A DNA stretch of 64,000 nucleotides from Epiperipatus broadwayi (taxonomy: Eukaryota > Onychophora > Udeonychophora > Euonychophora > Peripatidae), in assembly GCA_028023455.1 (NCBI GenBank), contig JAQFVV010006725.1, positions 310,001-374,000 of the forward strand, read 5' to 3'. This document shows positions 48,134 through 59,049 of this stretch, one piece after another; within the stretch, counting starts at the first letter, position 1; the number at the start of each line of letters is the position of its first letter. The notes under the pieces are model-generated. The model was not told where the DNA came from and searched no databases. It was given only the letters and a program-made list of their open reading frames with translations. Position numbers and translations under genes: made by a program.

Positions 48134-49453
48134 AATTAAAATATCTCTGAAGTGCTTGGGATTTATAGGACTAATATAAAATATAGGCTTGCGGAGTTGA
48201 GTTGACTTGGGATCTAAAGCACATATTTAATAAAAGCAAACAGCAAATAATTATAATAATAAAATTCTACCACACTAAAATAAAATTTAAAGTGTGAGGC
48301 ATGCACATTTACATACAGATTTGATAAGATTATAGAGATTATAATAAGAATATGATTACATGGCTAGTATTTAACAGATAAAAGAATTTAATACAAGTAA
48401 AATTATACAGTTATAGAGTTAAACAGAACTTAGTGATTAACATAGAAGATTCGCTGAATCCTTAAGATGGTAAAGAAAAGTTACATTCCTCTGTAATAGC
48501 ATGCTGATTTGACAGATTCATTCTTCTGTGAGAAATTTATACAGGAGCCAGATGGTCCTTGGTTCATGAGAAATGGAAGTAGCATTCTATTCTCAAATCA
48601 TTTCAAAAGCATTATGAGGCAGTCGGTTTGTTAGTAGCAAAATCACGGCAACATAGTACTGAGATGATCCTGAAAGGATCAGGAAAAGGCAGAAGAAGTC
48701 CCTCTACTTGTTGGTGTTAATGTTTAAATTTAAACTGGCATGGATTCGGCTTAACAACCGAATTTTAATTTTACTGTTTTTTTATATCAAAATAAGCCCT
48801 ATTTATACTGTGCTGGAAATTTCTGGGAATGCTTTTAAGAAAATCACCTGAAGCAAATTTACCTTATGTGATCTTAATCAGCAAAAAAATATTTTTACTT
48901 TTGTGCAATAAAAGATGCAATAGACTGATAAATTCTCGCTAGATTCGCGTGACTTTTAATTTCGATTTAAAATATTTAAACCAATTAATTCAATAGCCCG
49001 ATTTCTCTAAATTAATTAATGGATTTTGCTATTGTTTTTTAAATTCCCTGTCTTAAGGCAACTTCGAGAACTTTCGAAATATTGCATCATGTACTGAAAC
49101 TATTTTATGAATATAAAATAATGTAACCAAAAATATAAAATATTAAATAAAATATATCAAAATATTTACATTACAAATATCTATCTGCCACGTACATGTA
49201 AATGAACATGCACAACTCTACATGTTATAACAACAATTATTTAGGATATTTAACTATAATTTAATTTAGGTAATGAAATATTTATAATAACATGACTAAA
49301 TGGTTGTTTAGGGTCAGATAGGGTTATGTGGAGGTGTGTGGTTGCTCTCTCTATACGATCTAGGCAAGTGAAAGATGGATTTGAACCCCATTTGGAGATT
49401 AGCCAAGTGATGGCACATGAAGCATGACTCTGGATTACAGATTTATGGCTTCA

Positions 49454-50002
49454 ATACTAAAGCATCAATTTTTTTTAATCAAAAAATTATCTCTTACAAA
49501 TAAGTTTTTATCATAATGATCCAACCTGTTCATTATATAAAGAAGAAGGAACACTTGATCGCATTTTTATGACTTCTTTACACACTTATACTATTACCCA
49601 TGTTACTCTAGCATATTAACCAGTTAACTAACAATATATGCAGAAATCTTTTCCCCAACATTAGAATCATCACTTGTATTTTTCACTTTTTAGTTTCTTC
49701 TATGCTACTTTTGTTTTTAATTCTACTTCAAAAAAAATTTACACTTCCTCAATAACACACTTAAAAATGTGAAAATTGGAGATTGAGCATTTGCTTCAGA
49801 TATTTACACAGTAACATGGAGTGTTCTCTCATTATCTTCCCCTAGAAGATCCAAACTTACTCTGAGATCATTTAAATTTTATATTGCAAAAACATTTTAT
49901 TTGATAATGTATTGGATATAATTTGATATATATATATATAACCAATTTATTCATTTGTATATATTACTGCAATGTTCAAGGTCAAGCAAGTATACATATG
50001 TA
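49454..50002 (+). other. AT-rich flank with possible endonuclease relic
   Basis: Reading + across stops, 49540-49700 gives EEGTLDRIFMTSLHTYTITH followed by a region that could be an eroded SDHYA-type block, reminiscent of an APE endonuclease from another non-LTR family. The match is short and damaged. Otherwise it is plain AT-rich DNA. Confidence 0.25.
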
Positions 50003-50145
50003 AGTTGTACAATAATAAATGTATAATGAAAATGTAGAATAAAAATGATAAGTTGTATAATCTATAATAAAATGTAGAATAAAAATGATAAGTTGTATAA
50101 TAATAAATGTACAATGAAAATGTAGAATAAAAATAATAACTTTGT
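50003..50145. repeat. Tandem repeat, about 47-bp unit, three copies
   Basis: Units share AAAATGTAGAATAAAAATGATAAGTTGTATAA-type sequence with small indels. Open frames on the minus strand here are only by-products of the repeat. Confidence 0.7.
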
Positions 50146-50520
50146 ACCATAATTATGTATAATGATCATATGTAAACAATTATATGAATAACTGTAATCA
50201 TAGAATGTAGCAATGTAACGATCATTAAATAACAATGTTATTAGGTCATAGTCTTGTGTAGCTGACCTTATAAGATCAGAAAATTGTGTAAAACACCATA
50301 TATGGTGAGGAATGTAAAAAATACTATATGTATGTGAAAACACCATATGTGGTAAGGTATGTAAAAGACTCCAGAAGTCTTGAGGAGTATATAAACCCCC
50401 AGAGCCTGATCTATTGGTTCAGAGTATTTAATGTTGTAAGTTCAAAAGCAGGATTAGGATTATTAGGTGCAGGTCACCATGATTTTTATTATGCCTTATA
50501 AAAGGCAATGTATATATGTA
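50146..50520 (+). promoter_or_regulatory. Possible LTR-like promoter region
   Basis: ACACCATATATGGT and ACACCATATGTGGT are near-duplicates (about 50292 and 50340). After them comes GTATATAAACCCCCAGAGCC (50388-50407), which has the form of a TATA box and downstream region of an LTR. I found no matching second LTR, so this is tentative. Confidence 0.25.
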
Positions 50521-51640
50521 AAAATAATCATATTTTTTACTTGCTGGTCATAGGACACAGCAATTATTGATATATTTTACTATTTATTTAAATATAATGT
50601 TAAAATCACAAGTAATTAATATTATATACCAATAAATACCTTTAAAAAAATATGAAGAATCTGTTGTTTAAAATTGATAGAAAAGATTAGATATTAGAAT
50701 TTTCTGGACACAGTGTTGCTGGGTTATGAGGTAAAAAAAAAAAGGATAAAATTTATTCTGTTGATAAAAGATAGTGTAATCAAATAAATGTCTTGGAAAC
50801 AAGCTTTGAATGCAATAATAATGGGTTACAAAGGGAGAAATGTATATGATGAGATAGTTTATCATGTTGGTGATAAAAGATAATATAATCAAATAGATTT
50901 CTTGGAAACAAGAAATTTATAAATATTATTTTAATAAATGTTAGATTATCAAAAAATTTTTGTGAACAATCTGCAATTGTGCAGATATGCATATTAAATA
51001 CTTAACAATAATGAAAACATAAAAAGAAAAATAGTTTTACATTAGTAATGAGGAATTGGAAGAGAAGATTGTGGTTCAATAGTAAAAAAAGGAAAAAATT
51101 CTGATAGTTTTTGTAGAAAAAATGATAATCATGAATAAAGAAAAATAACTGAATCATAGAATGCTCTTAAGTAATCAGAACAGATTTTAAGATTATGTAT
51201 TAATTTGAAATAAATTTAGAACAGCATTAAGAAACCTGGCACATATCCTGAAACTGATAAGGATTGAGACTACAATCTGGTTATAGCAAAATTGAAGCTA
51301 ATTTTTCTGAGTAAAAAAATGTTTGACATAAGAAATAAATAAACCAACAATAAATTAAAAGTAGAACATTTGATGAAAGCTTTTAAATTTATTGAGAAGG
51401 GAAATAAATATAAATATCAGCAAAGGACAAAGAAAAAAATAGTTAGGTTACCAATGAAAATATTTATGAAATGAAAGAAATATGGAAAAATATAAATATT
51501 GAAGTAGGTAAAAGTATTGGTGTAAAAAAAGCTTAATAGTGGGCATTAATTTAAATAATTTCAGGAATCTCTTTAAAACATTTCTTTAATTTTTAAAATT
51601 TTGATTTTTCTTTCTTTGCAATAAAACTATCATCTGATAT
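50521..51640. other. AT-rich DNA with a 46-bp direct duplication
   Basis: GATAAAAGATA...TCTTGGAAACAAG occurs at about 50762-50801 and again at 50873-50912. Nothing else was recognised; long purine-rich + strand sequence may be an eroded retrotransposon interior. Confidence 0.4.
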
Positions 51641-53060
51641 CTATTTTGACTTGCCTGGTTAATCTTTTTCAAACTTTTTTCAAACCTTTTTATTTCTTTC
51701 CTTTCTATTCACCATTCATCTCATTTACAATCAATTTCTAAAATTATTCTTAAAGATAATAAATATAAAAAATGTTTATAGTTCTTTCTCAATTTCATTT
51801 GAAGTGAACATCCGATTAATCTGACCAGTAGTTTGTAAACAATTTACCATTATTAAAAGTAGAAATGATACTTCACTCACTAAATATGATAATTTATTTC
51901 ATTTAATTTCTGTTCATTATAGTTATATATATTTTTAACCTGTTTATTTTTCCGGCACAACAATTTTCCTTGATTTTTATTTTGCATATGGATTTTTTTA
52001 AAAAGTAAACTATTAACAATATAGGAACATATAAAGATTATAATCAAGAAATAGATTTGTTAATAGTTTTATTAAGTCTTTCAACTTTGCCATTGTGTCA
52101 TAGATAATCAATCATTAACTATAAAATTCTTGATTTGTATCTGATCATATCTGTATTGTCAGTAACAGTTAAATTCTACTTATGAAGCAGATGAATACTA
52201 CAACCATGGGTTGATATGAAACAGTTGATGCCCCAGTAACATCTAAGAAAAATCAAATCCAGTTGATTTTACTTTTATTAAGAACATGAAAATTGATTGG
52301 AATCTCCTAAGAAGTCCATTTTTTTGCAGTATAATTCTTTAATTATTTGAAGAGAACATAACATGATTACCATTTCTTATGCTTGCTCAAGCTGTTAAAA
52401 CAGGCAAAACTCTCCATACAGTAGCCGTTCAATGTATGGATACTGAACTGAGTTCAGACCTATATGACTATATAAGCAAATGAACTTGGATTAAAAATAT
52501 TATTACATTTTCAATTTTAGACTTATAGTTTTGTAGTTAAGTAGAGATAAAAAGGACTTCTGGAGGGCTGCATTACATCCTAAGATCTACATGGAGTGCT
52601 CTCAGATCCAAGGCTCCTCACTTATGAAAGCCACAAGCTAGAAACTAGTCTGGAGATATTGGATGAGTGGACACTAAATAGGAATTTTATATACAAACCT
52701 TCTTGCATCCATTGATTATCTGGCTTGCACTAAATGACACTACTGTATGGAGAGTTTTGCCTATTTGAAGAGAACTTTGATTAAACTTCCAGAAAGTGGA
52801 TTTTGATTTGAAGCAAATCTTAGTTGGTGAATCTATATCTGGGAAGTCTAATTGATATATAGTAAAGAATATGTGGAAAAATAGTTGTTGTAAAGGAATA
52901 CTCTTAAGTGTGCAATTAATATTTTGTATATTAGAATACCTAATTTAGTATTGATACTTTTCCTCCATATAGGGGCAAAATATTCACTACCACAATATGT
53001 TAGTGCTAAAAAATTGTCTATACAGAACTTGCATATCACAATCTCAAGTAATCCCAACTA
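51641..53060 (-). pseudogene. LTR-retrotransposon integrase remnant
   Basis: On the minus strand, about 52099-52049 reads HNGKVERLNKTINKSIS, a good match to the integrase block usually written P-x-x-N-G-x-x-E-R-x-N-R-T near the third catalytic acidic residue. Earlier (52330-52290) and later (51710-51640, KSLKKINQASQNRYQMI) pieces fit the same protein in broken frames. The open stretch 53057-52848 lies upstream on this strand and may be integrase N-terminal sequence, although its zinc-finger residues are not clear. The remnant is split by the insertion at 52358-52762. No RT was recognised. Confidence 0.4.
52358..52762 (+). mobile_element. Repeat with hammerhead-like core, copy 3
   Basis: This 405-bp insertion has an exact 13-bp target duplication ATTTGAAGAGAAC (52345-52357 and 52763-52775), or 14 bp if the preceding T is counted. 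It begins ATAACATGATTACCATTTC, carries the central block (GAACTGAGTTCAGAC), a decayed core (TTATGAAAGCCACAAGCTAGAAACTAG) and ends GGAGAGTTTTGCCT. It is a clean definition of the family's two ends. It sits inside the integrase remnant. Confidence 0.8.
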
Positions 53061-53609
53061 ATTTTCCAAAGAATATTAGAGTGATAGTTAGTTTATGGGT
53101 TACAGCTCAGATATCACTTTTAACCTCAAAGTTTTTATGAAATCTCTAGCAATAAACTATCTGTTATTAGTATTTTATTCTAATAAATTATTTTATTTCT
53201 ATTTTTAGATAGGTTATTTTTAAGTAACATGGGATAGTATTATGTTTCACTCTATTGTTGCAAAATTGTAACATTCTGATTATAAGATGTTTTCCTGTCG
53301 TAGAGCATTATCTTTGTTGAATTAATTTACATAGCCTTTATTATATATAAATATTATCATATATTTAATAAAAAGTTGTAAGATTCTGTTTTCAGACAAT
53401 AACCAATAATGCTGATATCATTAGACTTTTTGGCTTAAATTTTATTTCATGCAACTAAGGAAGAACTGCAATTAAATCATTTTATTCATAGGATTAAAAT
53501 TGGACCAAAGATTTGCTATGTTTCTAACTTAAGTAAAGATAACGTTGTTCTGATGAGCAAACATTTCTATCAATTTTGCAGAATGATCACACTTTCTTCA
53601 TTTTGTAAT
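53061..53609. other. AT-rich DNA, nothing recognised
   Basis: No exon, RNA gene or repeat member was seen. Confidence 0.5.
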
Positions 53610-54380
53610 AAATACGGAAGGAATTTTAAAAATTAAAAAACACGTTTGCATTCAAGCATTCCAAAAAACTAATGCAGAGCAATGTTTTTTGCCAAATACG
53701 TAATACGATGAGTATAAACTAAATAAAATAACGAAAGGTTAATTTTCCAAATTATAACTAATAACTTAACTACTATAAATAGTCATATATGCGGGATATT
53801 TAACATTTTTAACGCCAATTTTTATTTTTTGCCCTCTAGTGGACAAATAATTATAAAAGTTTCATGCTGTAATTACAAACTTCGAACGCGCCACAAAAGA
53901 TAAACATTATGAAAAAGATATTAGCAAATATATATCTTGATGTTTTCTAGGCAATACAAAAGCGTGATGTTTTTTACAATTTTATTAATATTTTATAAAC
54001 CGAACAATCATTTGGATTTTATAAAGGAGACCTCTTTATTCAGTCAAAGATTATTAAAACGATGTAAATAGTAAATTAATTTGACTTAACTAATGAAAAA
54101 AAATTGGACCGTATGTTGTCTATATATTATAATGGGACAATCTGTAGCAAAAGCATGTGCTATGTGTGGTCTTCGTAAGTATCAAAAATATTATTTAAAG
54201 GATAAAGCATTTATAAATCATGTTTATATTTGTAATTACAATCATTTTAATATATATTGCTATTTGAAGGCATTTACGTTACGATTTTCCGGTGATATTT
54301 TTAGAAAACAAAGATCAGATTATTTACACAGTCTACAATTCTACGATGCGCCAGTTAGAATTTCAATGTAATCAGTTATC
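53610..54380 (+). promoter_or_regulatory. CpG-retaining segment, candidate promoter
   Basis: In contrast to the CpG-poor surroundings this stretch holds many CpG sites (AATACGTAATACGATG, TTCGAACGCGCC, GCGTGATG, ACGTTACGATTTTCCGG, CTACGATGCG). GCCCTCTAGTGG at 53831-53842 resembles the core of a CTCF site on the minus strand. Retained CpG in a CpG-depleted genome usually marks an unmethylated promoter. It surrounds the candidate first exon at 54132. Confidence 0.4.
54132..54174 (+). CDS. Candidate first coding exon, N-terminus MGQSVAKACAMCGL
   Basis: ATG at 54132 opens a frame of 14 codons plus one base, followed at 54175 by GTAAGTA, an excellent splice donor. The product starts Met-Gly, so it could be N-myristoylated, and has two Cys in the next residues. 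The upstream in-frame ATG at 54093 would add 13 residues and is less attractive because it would bury the Met-Gly start. I do not recognise the protein. I see no convincing following exon before 64000, so the exon call rests on the donor, the CpG context and the start alone. Confidence 0.3.
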
Positions 54381-55143
54381 TGATAAAAGGTAGTTGGCAT
54401 ATATCATAGATAATCTTTCATATTCCACTTAACACTTCTTTAAAAAATATTTTCTTTAATACTGTCCATGAGGTAAAAGGTTGAATAAGGGTCTGCCCCT
54501 TTATAAATGGATGACCTATAAATGTTTATATGTGTGTGTAGTTAGTTGGTTTTTCAGAACAATCTAGTTGGAAAAAAAATATTGCAAAATTGGCATTGTA
54601 ACACTCAGCATTATTTTTAAGTTTTTGTTTTTATGGAAGCTAATTTATCAAAATATTTCCAAAATGTATTTAGTTTTTTTTGTTTGTTTATCAGGTTTAC
54701 ATTTGCAAAAACTATTTCATTTGATAATTTCTGTCGACTTTAAGCGATGATCTTAAAATAGCATTTAATTAACTTCAGCTTACTAACTTTTTTTTTTTTG
54801 CAGAATACAACTGTGACTAATAATAGATAAAACCATTTTCTAAGTTATTTACCAATAGCTAAACTTTGTGACTCGATTTAGATTCCAATAGTATATTAGA
54901 AATATATTGCTAATTTAAAATATTTTATGTGAAATTTTTATAGGACTTAAGATATCAATACATAAGAGCCAAGTCAATAGTTGCGTTTTATAAATCAAAT
55001 ATATTCATAGAAAATAAGTTTTCTGCTATTGAAAAAAATTTCTAAAGACATTTAATTTCATTTTTTATATCTTTATTCTAAATATCACATCGTTTCTATA
55101 ACTAATTGATGCTCTTTCCAGTGATTTATGTATTTCCAGTTTC
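54381..55143. other. AT-rich DNA, possible first intron, nothing recognised
   Basis: No exon, RNA gene or repeat member was seen. Confidence 0.45.
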
Positions 55144-55172
55144 AAGCCAATAAACATCACATGATCACAAGG
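55144..55172 (+). mobile_element. Micro-insertion: 29 bp from the hammerhead-like repeat's end
   Basis: The insert contains AATAAACATCACATGATCAC, the family's left terminus. It is flanked by an exact 11-bp duplication TTTCCAGTTTC (55133-55143 and 55173-55183). It is a second case, like 11591-11609, in which only the terminus was inserted with a full target duplication. Confidence 0.65.
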
Positions 55173-55183
55173 TTTCCAGTTTC

Positions 55184-56345
55184 TTTACTTGCTATTTATT
55201 CTCAAATTCAATAAATACATTCGTATCTCTTTCTAATATTTTATTAAGTTACACAGTAAATTACAAAAAAAAATTGTAATTTATTCAAACCAAAAAGGTT
55301 TTGTTTCATCATAACCTGCCATTTATTTGGTATTATATATTTTAATATTTAATTTTTAATTTGTGTGCTAGGTATTTTCATTACACTCAATCTTAATGCA
55401 TATCATCTATCTATTTGTGTTACATAGTTTTTAGTACACACAAAAGATTAATCCCATCTACACACTGTTCTCACAAATATATGTATATATATATATCCTT
55501 CATCCATCACTAATAAAGATTATGTTTGAATTTGCATAGAGGAAATAATGACTGTTGAACCTCATTTATACTGCCATTTTTAATCTATTATTGTATATCT
55601 AGCTACAAACATATGTGATGATCTTTAGAAATTTTTCCAACATACCTATTAATTTCATAAACTAGAGCTAGAGCCATTTTTTTTTTTCATTTCAGTAAAA
55701 TCAGTAAAATTTTGTTTTCTTGTTACAACTTTATTTTTTTAATGTGAATATACCTAATAAATCCAGACCCACATTTATTGATGATGCTCTACATCTATAA
55801 ACAATCAAAAATTAGACAAGTCAATAAATACAAATTTTTTTATGATTTATAATCTAATTGACTATATTGATATTATATATATAAACATGCATACGCTTAT
55901 ACCTGTTGAATATTCAAAATATAACTTAAAAAACATATCTATTGTTTTTAGTAATAACTTTAAAAATTTATTTGAGGTGCTAAATATATAATATGAACTA
56001 GGTGAACTGCAGACAAAATGAAAGATGACAAAGATGAATCAACCAGAAAAATCAAAATAATTGTAAGAAAATCCATTAGTAATTTTAAAAAAAAGTAAAA
56101 TTAAAATCATTTAAGTCTTTTGACATAAATGAATTACAATTTTTAAAGAGCAGTCAGGAAAGATGAAAAGCAATGATAATAATAATAATAATAAAGGGCC
56201 ACTTGTAGACGAGTATGACCATTCGAACTCAAAAAAAAAGAGAGATAGTAAATAAATCTACTTGTAAATTACAAACATATCCACTGTAGAACATGCTAAT
56301 TTATTTTTCTCCTCATTTGATGTTTTACCATGTTGTCTTTTAATT
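55184..56345. other. AT-rich DNA with (TAA)n microsatellite
   Basis: (ATA)n at about 55479-55496 and (AAT)n at about 56176-56194. Nothing else was recognised. Confidence 0.45.
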
Positions 56346-57700
56346 TCTTCACCATTTCTTCAGCAGAAAACTTTTTCCTGAAATACTTCATCACTATGTC
56401 TAACTGTAGCTTTCCAGTGTATTCTATTATCTACCATATTTTTCCAATAAAAACAATCAATATTGCACCTCTTTAGAATGTCTTTGAGATAATTCTTATA
56501 ACATATGGAATCTACCTCTTCCATGAAAACCATGTTCAAGTTCACTATAAAACACTCTTATAAAAAGTCTAACATTGTTCATTATTTTTATATATCCAAT
56601 CCAATGAAGATTTGATTATCAATAGAGGACTCTGTAGTATTACATCCAGAAAATAATATTGAAAATAGAAAAAAAAATGGAAAAATGAACTCTTTCAGGA
56701 AATTTTAAGATCAAGAAGAAATGCTGGCTTTAGATGATATTTGAAAAATGTCAATGCACAGATCATAACCAGCATAACAAAAGACAAACATGTATTGAAT
56801 GAATATATAGAAGAGATGCAGTACAAAAACATCAATTAGAGCATTTTTAATGAAGTCAGATGCATAGGCGAACCCTCAGTAATGGAAGATAAGGTTATAA
56901 TATAATGCCTTAAGATAATTGAAAAAAAGACTACAAGAATTCTTGGCATTTCATTAAATTTTAAAGAAAACCACGGAAAAGATGAATAAAAATGCTGATT
57001 AAATTATGATAATCTGGTATACAATGGAATAATGTTCAAATAAAATGAAAATGTATGTATTTATTCCTGTCTTATATTATATGGAAATAAACTTATAGTG
57101 AAAAATCGTTTATCAATTTTAGAGTTTTACATTGACAGATAATTTCCAGATGGTATAATAAAATATTTTTGATGATATTAAATTATTTAATTGATAAAGA
57201 GAGGAAATACCAGGAAGAAGTCAATATGTATTTTATTGATTACAAGTCAATTATAGTTTTATTTGACTTTGTTGCAGTATGGAATGTTGTTAGGAAAAGG
57301 TAAAATGTTAACAGAGGAGATAGATGTCTATTGCCACTCGATTTATATAGTGAGAGAAATAACTTTAGTTATATAGATAACACCAATGATAAAGCTGAAA
57401 ATGATTAAGTCCTGCTGATAGAAAAATTAAAGTACAAGAGTTTAAAGAAGGGATAATAAGGTTCAATGTGATGTTTGGCACTTAACTTTAAAATTAATTG
57501 TGAAGATCATAGAAGTATTTGTCAGCCTCCCATCTCCCTCCCCCCTCCCTTTTTTTTTTTGATAATTGATGAACAGCAAAGAATCAAGCAGTCAAGAAAT
57601 TTATGCAATGCATGGAGAAGAACTTTAGATGTGGGATGTATTATCAGACTATTTTATTTTTTGTAACCCCTAGTGATTGTAAAAATTGGATATAGGGAGA
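56346..57700. pseudogene. Eroded reverse-transcriptase-like sequence, uncertain
   Basis: On the minus strand 56545-56360 reads CFYWKNMVDNRIHWKATVR, which resembles the W-x-x-x-A-x-D-R-x-x-W-R block found after the RT domain of some non-LTR elements. On the + strand 57230-57300 reads FDFVAVWNVV, which could be an eroded RT motif A. The two are on opposite strands, so they are from different insertions or one is chance. There is a pyrimidine-rich run at 57531-57560. Confidence 0.25.
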
Positions 57701-58939
57701 AAGGCACTAGAAAAGCATTTTTGCTTTCACACAAAATTTTGTTTGAAGCACAACTTTATAGGAATTGTATTATTTGATCATATTCATTTATAAGATTTCA
57801 AAGAGCCAAATTGATTTTATAATAGTTAATAATAATAAATTCTCTAAATCAAATATCATGAGACAATAGTAAGACAATTTTTGTAAAGTGCACTTATATT
57901 ATACAAGATATTCATATTCTTCATGTTTGATTATTCTGGAAAAAAGAATGATGTAGTGAAAAAAGGAAGATAAATCCCTATAGAGATAATATTAATAAAC
58001 ATTAATCTGTTTAAGATACAATAAAGCTCTGGTATTCTTTATATATTTACTGATATAAAAATCATATTAATCAATGTATAAATATTATAGTTCATTGTAC
58101 ATGTCTTATTCTAATTTAAGAAAAACAAAATAACTTAAGATATGAATTATAAAAATAAATTATTGTAAATGAAAAGAAAAACACCAACTCATACAAATGA
58201 AGATTTAATGAGAACGACCTGGTTGAAATTCCCACACTTGATTTGACTTTTTTTTTATTATTATTTATTACTGATATTTTTTAAATAAAAGTCCTTGGTA
58301 TCATGCAGCCAGATTTTTTATTTCATATTCAAACTTAGATGATCATTCAGAAAGGTAGGTCATTTTCTTTAAAAAAAATTTTTTTTTTCTAAACAGTTTT
58401 TGCAATCCTTTAATGATTAGCTCTATCTTTGATGTATAGTTCCATTGACTTTTTTAATTTTTCAGCCATTATTTGACCAATTTCTGAAATTTAATATTTG
58501 TTAATAGCTAAGAATGTTGATTCAGTAACTTTTGAATGTTACTTTTTTTTTTTAATTCACAAATTCCTGTAGTTTTTGCGAGTTACAATTTCAATATTTA
58601 TAAGAGAATCATTAATGATTTTATGTGAATGGATGACTTTAGAGCATAAATTTTTCCATTATATTCATTAAATATGAAGAGATAAACTATAATTTTAATG
58701 CAATCAAAATATTGAAATGTTTCAATACTCTGGACATGTTTTTATTTCTTCATCTTTGTTTTTTAGTTTGTCAAACATAACTTGTAAATAATGGACTTTT
58801 TAAAACATTGTTTATTCCTTGATCACTGATTGACATAAGTTTAAGATGAAAAAATACAGCTTTATTAATAAGATCTAAAAAGAGCATAGCCTTAAAATTA
58901 TATTTTCATTATGATAATATTTTTTTATTTTATAAAAGT
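57701..58939. other. AT-rich DNA, nothing recognised
   Basis: Long poly(T)/poly(A) runs near 58250 and 58370-58390. No exon, RNA gene or repeat member was seen. Confidence 0.5.
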
Positions 58940-59049
58940 ATGCAATGCGATACATTGTGACTTCTTCTCAGCCACTATGCCCAGAGAAGTTTGTTAGCCA
59001 CTTTACCTTCCCTTTCCATTCCCTACTCTAAGTTTTTTTTTATATTCTT

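Larger units (their letters stand above)
30834..49453 (-). mobile_element. Outer giant-LTR element C, with nested insertions
   Basis: Two same-direction LTRs (30834-34332 and 45680-49453) share extended near-identical blocks. Without later insertions each is about 2.65-2.7 kb. Both end ...CTTCA on the + strand. The left starts TGTATA and the right starts TACACA where TG is expected. The flanks are ATATA and ATACT, a weak target duplication. The original internal region is split by element B into 34333-36643 and 44619-45679, about 3.4 kb together. The only coding-looking sequence reads on the minus strand, which sets the likely orientation. No pol is visible. Order of events: C inserted first, then B into its interior; the LTR insertions at 31963 and 47089 came later than C. 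Confidence 0.75.
45680..49453 (-). repeat. Right LTR of element C
   Basis: It matches 30834-34332 in order but lacks the TTAA insert and carries a non-LTR fragment (47089-48133). Without that it is about 2.73 kb. Divergence from the left LTR is clearly larger than between the LTRs of element B, in keeping with C being older. Confidence 0.75.

Noticed and set aside
50003-50145. CRISPR-like array
   Set aside because: The repeats are directly contiguous and AT-rich, without unique spacers, in a eukaryotic genome; an ordinary tandem repeat.
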